Source of the DNA: Micromonospora sp. CB01531
Lineage (GTDB): Bacteria > Actinomycetota > Actinomycetes > Mycobacteriales > Micromonosporaceae
Direction of reading: 5' to 3'
NCBI RefSeq assembly: GCF_001905095.1
Contig: NZ_LWLS01000056.1
Location: 1-64,000, forward strand
Length of the DNA stretch: 64,000 nt
The notes beneath the pieces are model-generated. The model ran no database searches, was not told where the DNA came from, and worked only from the letters and a program-made list of their open reading frames with translations. Position numbers and translations under genes: made by a program. Of this stretch, positions 57,934 to 64,000 are shown piece by piece; the stretch's first letter is position 1; every line of letters starts with the position of its first letter.

Positions 57934-60531
57934 CTACAGAGCCGCGCAGTCACCGCCCTTGGCACCGGTCACCGTGTTCGGCGCGCCGAAGTCCTTCACC
58001 GCCGCGCTGTTGCCGGTGCAGCTCAGCGGCCCGTTGACCCGGCTGCCGACCAGGATCGGCCCGTAGGCGCCGGCCAGCCGGCTGAACCGGTCGTTGGCCG
58101 TCACCTGGACGTTGCCCGACAGGGTGAGCGAGCCGTTGAAGGTGCTGCCCGCGATGGTCACGTCCCGGGTGGCTCCGGTGATCCGGGCGAGGCCGTTCAC
58201 CGTGCTGCCGAACAGCTGCACCGCCTGAGCGCCGGTCGCCGTCAACCCGCCGTCGATCGAGCTGTCACTGACCACCAGCGAAGCGCCCGGACGCACCGAC
58301 ACCCCACCGTTCACCTGAGCACCCTTGAGGCAGGTCACCCCCTCGCTGACCACGACCCGCGGCTGCTGGCCGGTCAGGGTTTTCGTGCAGTCGGGCGACG
58401 AGCCCGGCAGCACCGTGGCCCGGTAGGCGCTCGGCTCGCCGACGTTGCCGGCCGCGTCGATGGCCCGGTGCTCGACCAGGTGCGTGCCGAACCCCGGCAC
58501 GAACCCGCCGCCCGGGTGGTCGTCGGGCAGGGTCTGCTCGAACGCTGCCTTCGACAGGCCGCCGGTACCGAGGTTGCCGTACGTCAGGGCCTTGATGTTC
58601 GTGCCCGAGTGACGGAACTGGAACGGCGACTCGGGCATCGGCTGCTCGGGGAACCCGAAGTAGTTGAACCAGCCGTCCTTGTTCAGCCGGAGCTGACCAA
58701 CGACATAACGGTCCTCGGCATAGCCGGTGTGGTCGTCCTGCGGGTCCAGCCACATGTCCCACCCGTTGAAGTACACCGGGTGCTCCATGCTGTCCCCGAG
58801 CCGGGTCAGCGGCTCGGACAGGGTACGTGGCGCGGTCGGCATCGCGTTGTCGGCCGTCCAGTCGATCCGGTCGGAGACGCCACCCGGATCGGCCGGGTCG
58901 GTCACCGTGGCGGCCAGCTGGTGGGTGCCGGGCGCCAGTTTCAGCGCGCCGAGGTCGAGGTTGCGGCTGTTGTGCGGGTTCGGCAGCGTCTTGCCGTCCA
59001 GCGACCAGGCCACATCGAGGATCCGGTCGGCCGGGTGGTTGGTCCGCACGTAGACCACCTCGTCGCCGGCGACCGGCTGGGTGTTCGGCGTGGAGCCGGT
59101 GATGGTCGCGGCCGGCGACGACGGGGTCACCTTGGTGTCACCCACCGTCCACTGCCGGGTCTGCACGAACCGCGCTCCGTTGTAGCCCGAGTTCGTGGCC
59201 GTGTTGGCGGTCGACGGGTTGCGAACCCAGTCGATGCCGTCTGGCCCTACCGGGTCCCGCACCTCGACGTGCACCACGGTCCCGGCGGGCAGGTCCAACT
59301 CGCCGAGGTCGAGGCTGGTGCTGTTGTGCGTGTCGAGCACGGTGCCGTTCGGACCACCGACTCGCCAGGTCACCTGCAGCTCGTGGTAGCGCGGCTGCCC
59401 GGGCTCGACCCACAGCACGCCGTCGGACGCCACCGTGCCCAACGGGCTGTGCCGGACGTTCATCTGCCCGGAGTTACGCATCCCGGTCACCCGGGCAACC
59501 ATGTGCTCGAGGCCGATCTGGTCAAAGTCGAACCCGATCCAGCGCATCATCGAGTGCTCGCTAGGCCGGCGCTGGCCGCACGGGTACGTGCCGCCGCCCT
59601 CGTGCACCCCGATCGTGCCGCCGGACAGGCTCTCCTCGCCGATCCAGCGCCACCACTTCTGCTGGTCCTCGACCATCTTCTGCGGGTCGCGGTAGATGGT
59701 GTGGTGGAAGCTGCTGGGCTCACCGCCGGTGTAGCAGGGCCGCACCACGTCGCGGGACGAGTACGGGTACTCGTCGGCCAACGTACCGAGCGAGTGGCCG
59801 ATTTCGTGCAACGAGATTAGCGGGCCCTGCGGGGAGCCGCCCGAGGTCGTCGCCTGGGTGCCGCCGATCCCGCCGTAGGTGAACGTGTTGAAGATCGCCA
59901 GGGTCTGCAGGTTCTGCGCCGTGCGCGGGATACCCAGGAACGGTGCGACGTAGTTGTCGATGATCCGGTTGTGCGCCTGGTTCCCGGTCTCGCACGGGTT
60001 CACACCCGCTGGGTAGTAGGCGGCGTAGTTCTGACAGTTCACCGGAGCCCCACCGTAGACGGTGCCGCGCGACAGCGGGTCATTACAGCCGTTCTGGTAG
60101 ATCATTCGCAGCGCAGTGTTCTTGGCGTCGATCGGACCCTCACGCTGGCCGGTGTCCCGGATCGTGCCGTCCGGGTGGCGTACCCGGCCGTCCGGGTCGC
60201 ACCGGACGCCGTAGTCGATCGAGGCGATCTCCACCGCGTACACGTTGATGTAGTCGCGGTAGGTCCGGAACGGCTCCGTGGCCCACATGATGGCCAGGTT
60301 GCGGTCCACGTCCTTCAGGAAGATCCCCTGCTGGTCCCACTGGTAGCCGTCACCGAGGATGATCAGATTCAGCCGCTCGGCCGCCGGGCCGGTGACTTGA
60401 ATCGGATGGACCTTCGGGCTGGGCAATGGCATCGGCGGGCCGTCCGCCGGAGCGCCGCTCGCCGGGCCGGCGCCGGTCAGCAAGCCGGCCACCAACGCTA
60501 GCGCCGCGAGGGCCGCGACCTTGAATCTCAC
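57934..60531 (-). CDS. secreted M64 metallopeptidase with C-terminal beta-helix domain
   Basis: An 865-residue secreted zinc endopeptidase of the IgA-peptidase M64 family. The catalytic motif SLHEIGHSLGTLADEYPY lies near residue 240. The N-terminal propeptide/fold segment has LNLIILGDGYQWDQQGIFLK and NVYAVEIASIDYGV. About residues 400-610 form Ig-like domains with repeated LDLGEL/LDLGAL strands. The last 150 residues (KGAQVNGGVSVRPGASLVV, SCTGNSAAVKDFGAPNTVTG) look like a right- or left-handed beta-helix with short repeats. The first ATG-equivalent is GTG 60531, with GAGGTGG eight bases upstream; GTG 60543 is an alternative. It probably feeds peptides to the operon below. Confidence 0.88.
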   Translation of the reverse strand: MRFKVAALAALALVAGLLTGAGPASGAPADGPPMPLPSPKVHPIQVTGPAAERLNLIILGDGYQWDQQGIFLKDVDRNLAIMWATEPFRTYRDYINVYAVEIASIDYGVRCDPDGRVRHPDGTIRDTGQREGPIDAKNTALRMIYQNGCNDPLSRGTVYGGAPVNCQNYAAYYPAGVNPCETGNQAHNRIIDNYVAPFLGIPRTAQNLQTLAIFNTFTYGGIGGTQATTSGGSPQGPLISLHEIGHSLGTLADEYPYSSRDVVRPCYTGGEPSSFHHTIYRDPQKMVEDQQKWWRWIGEESLSGGTIGVHEGGGTYPCGQRRPSEHSMMRWIGFDFDQIGLEHMVARVTGMRNSGQMNVRHSPLGTVASDGVLWVEPGQPRYHELQVTWRVGGPNGTVLDTHNSTSLDLGELDLPAGTVVHVEVRDPVGPDGIDWVRNPSTANTATNSGYNGARFVQTRQWTVGDTKVTPSSPAATITGSTPNTQPVAGDEVVYVRTNHPADRILDVAWSLDGKTLPNPHNSRNLDLGALKLAPGTHQLAATVTDPADPGGVSDRIDWTADNAMPTAPRTLSEPLTRLGDSMEHPVYFNGWDMWLDPQDDHTGYAEDRYVVGQLRLNKDGWFNYFGFPEQPMPESPFQFRHSGTNIKALTYGNLGTGGLSKAAFEQTLPDDHPGGGFVPGFGTHLVEHRAIDAAGNVGEPSAYRATVLPGSSPDCTKTLTGQQPRVVVSEGVTCLKGAQVNGGVSVRPGASLVVSDSSIDGGLTATGAQAVQLFGSTVNGLARITGATRDVTIAGSTFNGSLTLSGNVQVTANDRFSRLAGAYGPILVGSRVNGPLSCTGNSAAVKDFGAPNTVTGAKGGDCAAL

Positions 60532-60605
60532 TGGCTGTTCCACCTCACCTTCATCCGCCGGCGTTCCCGCCGGCCACCGGAAGCTGCCTCCGGCACCGAG
60601 CGGGA

Positions 60606-60654
60606 ATCACCGGACACCTGACAGAACTTCCGTGGGCGCCGGCCGTCCAACGTC
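60606..60654. repeat. copy A of a duplicated 50-bp element upstream of the M64 gene
   Basis: Hand alignment with 63119-63168 gives 40 identical bases of 50, including ATCACC, CTGAC, AACTTC and TCCAACGTC. Similarity continues weakly towards the gene (GCCGGCCAC, ATGAAGG). It lies about 75 bp upstream of the M64 start and overlaps the left arm of the hairpin that follows pepX. Confidence 0.6.
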
Positions 60655-60675
60655 TACGTGCGGCGCCCACGGAAG
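60627..60675 (-). terminator. terminator of the X-Pro dipeptidyl peptidase gene
   Basis: A perfect 15-bp inverted repeat (60627-60641 and 60661-60675, half-site CTTCCGTGGGCGCCG) with a 19-nt loop, 17 bp past the pepX stop. Part of its left arm belongs to the duplicated upstream element. Confidence 0.8.
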
Positions 60676-60691
60676 CCTCCGTGCTACTTCG

Positions 60692-62818
60692 TCACTTGCC
60701 GACTCGCGACCGGGCGGCCGCCGACACGATGGACCCGCGCTGCTCCGAGGTGACCACCCCAGCCGCGACCAGCTGGTCCACCACCTGGTTGACGTGGGTC
60801 ACGAACTGGCCGTGGTTCGACCACTGCTCCCCGTCGAGGAGGTGGTCGTTGATCGTGCAGTTGCCGGCCAGCGGGTGGTTGGGCACACCGCTGTCGACGC
60901 CGCCGACCACCACCGTCGTCCGGGCGTCGGTGCTCGCGCAGACCGGCATCGCCAGCGGGCCGCCGACCACGGGCAGCCGGAGGGCCGTTGCGGCCAGGTC
61001 GACGTTGAGCACGGTGCCCGGGGCCGGGTGCAGCGTGAACTCGTGGTCGGTGGAGAAGACCATCAGGCCGATCCGGTAGCCGGCCGGGATGACCTGGTCA
61101 TCCGGCTGCAGCGGCACGGTCACGTCGACGAACTCGCCGGGCACGAGCGGCTCGCTGCGGGTGAGCGAGTGGCGGTTCTGCGGGTCCGCCCAGCCCCGGG
61201 TGATGATGCTCGTCGTGGTGCCCCGGGTGCTTGACTCGCAACCCGATCCGCCGGTCCACGGCAGCCGCACCAGCGCCACCGACAGGTTGGCCGCCGGCTT
61301 GCTCGCGCTCATCCGGAGCGTCACCTCCGCCGTACCGGAGATGTGCACCGGCGCGGTGAGTTCCGGCGTCACGTAGAGCAGCCGATGGTCGGACACCGTG
61401 GTGGCCAGTGCGCCGGCATTGCACGCGGTGTTGCCGGCATCGACCAGCGACTCCACACCCTTGCCGGGCCGAGCCAACGAGGTCAGTTCGCCGGAGGTGT
61501 CACCGCCCGGCTTCAGCACCATGGTGACCGGCGCCGCGGCTGGGTTGGGGTAGTCCGCGTACGGGGTGAGCTGGCTGGCACCGGTCTCGTTCCGCACCAC
61601 CCAGGCCCGGGCGTCGTTCTCGACACCGTTCTGGACGCCGTACAGGTAGCGGGTGAACCACCGGTTGCGCATGTCCAGCGGCGGGGCGCCGCCGTGCCCG
61701 CCCTGGTGGTAGTACGCCTGCACCGGCGTCCCCTGTGTCTTCAGCGCCTCGAGGATCCGCACGCTGTGCTCGGGCACCACGTTCCAGTCGTTGAACCCGT
61801 GTGCCATTAGGGTGGCGGCCTTGACGGTCCCGACGGCGTGGAGGTAGTCCCGACCGGCCCAGAAGTCGTTGTAGTCGCCGTTCGCCCGGTCCTGGTTGCG
61901 GTTCATCTCGCCGACCCGGATCGTGTCGATGCAGTACGCCCGGCGCTCCGGATAGCCGCTGTTGATGTAGTCGAACAGGTAGTCGATGTCCTCGCCGACC
62001 CAGCCGCCGGGATTCCGGACCAGCCCGTTGGAGCGGTAGTAGTGGTAGTACGAGGTGTTCGGCGCGATCGGGATGATCGCCTCGAGACCGTCGACTCCGG
62101 TGGTCGCGGCGGCGAGCGGCAGAGTGCCGTTGTACGACGTACCGGTCATGCCGACCTTGCCGGTCGCCCAACTGGTCGCCGAGACCTCCTGATCCCCGGT
62201 GACGCTGGTGTAGCCCTTCGCGCGGCCGTTCAACCAGTCGATCACCGCCTTCGGCGCCAGCGACTCGTTGGGTCCGCCGACCGTCGGGCAGCCCTGCGAC
62301 AGCCCGGTACCCGGAGAATCGGAGTGGACCACGGCGAACCCGCGCGGCACCCAGGTGCTGACCTCGCTGGTGGACACCGAGGTCCGACCCGGCTGGTGGG
62401 CGATCGGTGGCGGTGAGAGCCGGGCCGGCGGTTGCTCACCGAGCTCGTGTCGCACGTTCCAGAAGTACTGCGACTGGCTGGACGCCGTACCGGCGTAGTA
62501 AGGGCTGCTCTCGTAGACGACCGGCACCTTCAACCCCTGCTCGGTCTGCGCCGGCCTGGTGACGTCCACGTGCATGCGGTCGAGCTTGCCGTCGCCGTCG
62601 GAGTCGAACTCGGTTTCCACCCACAACCGCTGCCGGATCCAGCTGCTGGAGTTCGCAAACTCCGGGACGATCTGAGCCTGCCCGTCGACGAAGACCGGCC
62701 CGACCTCATCCGGGCTGGCCGCGGCCGGTACCGCAACCCCTAGCGATAGAGCCAGCGCCACCGCGGCGGACACGGCGGTGAGGCCGGCCGCCCGCGGGCG
62801 CAGCTTTCGTCGCGCCAT
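60692..62818 (-). CDS. secreted Xaa-Pro dipeptidyl-peptidase (S15)
   Basis: A 708-residue secreted serine peptidase that removes X-Pro dipeptides. The signal peptide ends PAAAS. The S15 hydrolase core has GTGLSQGCPTVGG, nucleophile Ser in GMTGTSYNGTLPLAAA (about 229), catalytic Asp in HGFNDWNV (about 343) and His in YHQGGHGG (about 376). A C-terminal jelly-roll follows (VTLRMSASKPAANLSVALV). A short actinobacterial helical tail (FVTHVNQVVDQLVAAGVV) comes last. ATG 62818 is preceded by AAGGGAC. It pairs functionally with the M64 peptidase just downstream. Confidence 0.92.
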   Translation of the reverse strand: MARRKLRPRAAGLTAVSAAVALALSLGVAVPAAASPDEVGPVFVDGQAQIVPEFANSSSWIRQRLWVETEFDSDGDGKLDRMHVDVTRPAQTEQGLKVPVVYESSPYYAGTASSQSQYFWNVRHELGEQPPARLSPPPIAHQPGRTSVSTSEVSTWVPRGFAVVHSDSPGTGLSQGCPTVGGPNESLAPKAVIDWLNGRAKGYTSVTGDQEVSATSWATGKVGMTGTSYNGTLPLAAATTGVDGLEAIIPIAPNTSYYHYYRSNGLVRNPGGWVGEDIDYLFDYINSGYPERRAYCIDTIRVGEMNRNQDRANGDYNDFWAGRDYLHAVGTVKAATLMAHGFNDWNVVPEHSVRILEALKTQGTPVQAYYHQGGHGGAPPLDMRNRWFTRYLYGVQNGVENDARAWVVRNETGASQLTPYADYPNPAAAPVTMVLKPGGDTSGELTSLARPGKGVESLVDAGNTACNAGALATTVSDHRLLYVTPELTAPVHISGTAEVTLRMSASKPAANLSVALVRLPWTGGSGCESSTRGTTTSIITRGWADPQNRHSLTRSEPLVPGEFVDVTVPLQPDDQVIPAGYRIGLMVFSTDHEFTLHPAPGTVLNVDLAATALRLPVVGGPLAMPVCASTDARTTVVVGGVDSGVPNHPLAGNCTINDHLLDGEQWSNHGQFVTHVNQVVDQLVAAGVVTSEQRGSIVSAAARSRVGK

Positions 62819-63204
62819 CAAGAGTCCCTTCTATCGTCAGCCGGCGATCCCGAAGGGCCCGGGCCGCCCGCCACAGTCGGTAGTTCGACCCGGCTCGTGT
62901 CGACGTGAGCAGTGAGGCGTGCTCGGTCTGATCCGGTTTCGTGCCATGGCTGAGGTAGCCAGCCGTCCGACCAACGCCGTCCTCCTTGCCCCGGGCAGAC
63001 CGCTCCCCAGGCCTCGCCGGAACCCGTCGGTCGCCTGCCGGCAGGCGACCGCCTCCGCCGCCTTCATTCACCGATCTCTCTGCCGGCCACAAGACCGTAG
63101 CTGGCAGCTCGGAGTGGGATCACCAGACAGCTGACGAAACTTCTGTGGGGTTCCAGCCATCCAACGTCGCAACGGGGTGGGGCAGCCCCGTCGCCGGATC
63201 GGGC
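62819..63204. promoter_or_regulatory. long upstream region of pepX with 24-bp palindrome
   Basis: This gene-free region holds a perfect 24-bp palindrome at 63028-63051 (half-site CGGTCGCCTGCC, no loop) and copy B of the duplicated element at 63119-63168. Small minus-strand frames start near the palindrome but have no recognisable product. It probably carries the pepX promoter and an operator. Confidence 0.5.
63119..63168. repeat. copy B of the duplicated 50-bp element
   Basis: Counterpart of 60606-60654, in the same orientation, about 300 bp upstream of the X-Pro dipeptidyl-peptidase start. It is separated from that gene by the 24-bp palindrome and roughly 200 bp of other sequence. Confidence 0.6.
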
Positions 63205-63375
63205 TCAGCGATGCGGCCGGTACGCCGAGAGAGGCCGGGTTTCGATCGGGATTCCGGCCTGTCGACCGGCACGGATCCGCCACAGCCCGCAGTGGCAGGA
63301 CTGGTAGTAGAGGATCCCTTCGCTCGTCCGGTGCCGGGACCGGGTCCGCCAGACATGCCCATCGCTGTCGCTCAT
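63205..63375 (-). CDS. small conserved actinobacterial protein with CHC-type pair
   Basis: A 56-residue basic protein: WRTRSRHRTSEGILYYQSCH then CGLWRI. The RHRTSEG..YY.SC.CG.WR pattern is one I have seen recur in short uncharacterised actinobacterial proteins, and it suggests a half zinc ribbon. It is divergent from the CGNR gene with only 25 bp between the start codons, so promoters must overlap. No strong ribosome-binding site is visible. Confidence 0.55.
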   Translation of the reverse strand: MSDSDGHVWRTRSRHRTSEGILYYQSCHCGLWRIRAGRQAGIPIETRPLSAYRPHR

Positions 63376-63400
63376 GGTCACAGCCTGCTGTAATGGCATT

Positions 63401-63928
63401 ATGCATCTCAACCCTTACGGCGCCGACCCGGTACGGCTGGCCGTCGAGCTGGCCAACGACCCGCCCCGATCGGTGCCGGAACTGGCCCGCCGATGCCGGA
63501 CGGCCGGGGTGGTGATGGACATGCCGGTGCGGGACGCCGACCTCTCGGTCACCCTCCGGTTGGTCGAGGAGTGGTCTGAGATCGTCGACGCCGCCTCGGC
63601 GAACGAGCGGGCGGAGCTGCTCAACCGGATGCTGGCCAGCGCGTCGACGTACCCCCGGCTCACCAACCACGCCGACGGCCCCTGGCACCTGCACTACCGG
63701 GACGACGGCGTGCCGTTGTCGGCGGTGCTCCGCGCCCTGATCAGTGTCGGCACCGCACTGCACCTGACCGTTCGCGGCATGGACCGGCTGGGCCGATGCG
63801 CCCGGGACGGGTGCCGGACGATCTACGCCGACCTGTCCCGGACCGGCAAGCAGCGTTACTGCTCACCGCGGTGCGCCAACCGTGACGCGGTACGCCGCCA
63901 CCGGGCCCGGAGCGGTCCGGCGCGTTGA
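63401..63928 (+). CDS. CGNR zinc-finger regulator (ABATE domain)
   Basis: A 175-residue putative transcriptional regulator. The N-terminal ABATE/DUF1470 domain (LNPYGADPVRLAVELANDPP) is followed by a C-terminal CGNR-type zinc finger: RLGRCARDGCRTIYADLSRT then KQRYCSPRCANRDAVRRHR, giving Cys pairs spaced as usual but with CAN in place of the CGN consensus. The ATG sits right after TGTAATGGCATT, consistent with a leaderless transcript. A longer start at 63374 is possible. Confidence 0.85.
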   Translation: MHLNPYGADPVRLAVELANDPPRSVPELARRCRTAGVVMDMPVRDADLSVTLRLVEEWSEIVDAASANERAELLNRMLASASTYPRLTNHADGPWHLHYRDDGVPLSAVLRALISVGTALHLTVRGMDRLGRCARDGCRTIYADLSRTGKQRYCSPRCANRDAVRRHRARSGPAR

Positions 63929-63953
63929 GCCGGGGCGTCCCGCTCACTCGACC

Positions 63954-64000
63954 TCAACGGGCGTGGCCTGGCGGCAGGAACGCGGCGATCCGTTCCCACA
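63954..64000 (-). CDS. C-terminal end of a gene cut by the window edge
   Basis: Read from the right edge, the minus strand gives WERIAAFLPPGHAR then a stop. This looks like the last residues of a protein starting beyond 64000. It is too short for identification; the frame is chosen only for its plausible composition. Confidence 0.3.
   Translation of the reverse strand, partial: WERIAAFLPPGHAR

Overview
The window is GC-rich DNA from a filamentous or soil-type actinomycete. The signs are strong GC bias at third codon positions, frequent GTG starts, twin-arginine and Sec signal peptides, a mycothiol-dependent enzyme family member, a furA-katG arrangement and many secreted multidomain hydrolases. 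The style fits Micromonosporaceae (Micromonospora-like), but this is an inference from gene content and not from a marker gene. No rRNA, tRNA, CRISPR array or replication origin was seen.

Layout. 1-3.6 kb is a decayed edge: a 5'-truncated, frameshifted IS5-type transposase, a small membrane protein/winged-helix pair, a broken DUF5317 gene and a FUSC-family gene with two frameshifts. 4-10.7 kb holds a secreted phospholipase-D-like protein, a PLP-dependent decarboxylase next to pyridoxal kinase, and a secreted penicillin-acylase-type Ntn hydrolase behind a translationally coupled 20-codon leader. 10.9-20.7 kb is a sugar locus: a YtfQ/R/T/YjfF-like ABC importer, a secreted GH2 glycosidase with a LamG-like C-terminus, a DeoR regulator with 10-bp phased repeats upstream, and a second, orphan sugar ATPase. 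20.8-23.3 kb is a crippled furA (start and metal-binding half lost) before an intact katG. 23.4-29.7 kb holds a PhoD phosphatase, a YdjG/YdjI-like zinc-ribbon plus SPFH pair, a mycothiol-type DinB protein, an ECF sigma factor with a SnoaL-like tail and a VOC protein.

29.8-43.9 kb is a second sugar system. It has a 2003-residue secreted protein (ThuA + PQQ-type sugar dehydrogenase + PKD + carbohydrate-binding-like modules + FIMAH). Beside it is an operon of Gfo/Idh oxidoreductase, ABC ATPase, two permeases, binding lipoprotein and a tagatose/psicose-epimerase-like TIM barrel. A divergent ROK repressor faces this operon across a palindrome-rich spacer. 44-47.7 kb holds three secreted enzymes (beta-lactamase fold, SGNH esterase, metallophosphoesterase).

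47.8-62.8 kb is the most coherent unit. A nine-gene overlapping operon has proline iminopeptidase, Xaa-Pro aminopeptidase, hydroxyproline deaminase, 4-hydroxyproline epimerase, GntR regulator, a three-subunit HcnABC-like D-hydroxyproline dehydrogenase and alpha-ketoglutarate semialdehyde dehydrogenase. Just upstream are a secreted M64 metallopeptidase and a secreted X-Pro dipeptidyl peptidase. Together they could take collagen-like or other hydroxyproline-rich peptides from outside the cell to alpha-ketoglutarate. The window closes with a divergent small conserved protein and a CGNR zinc-finger regulator.
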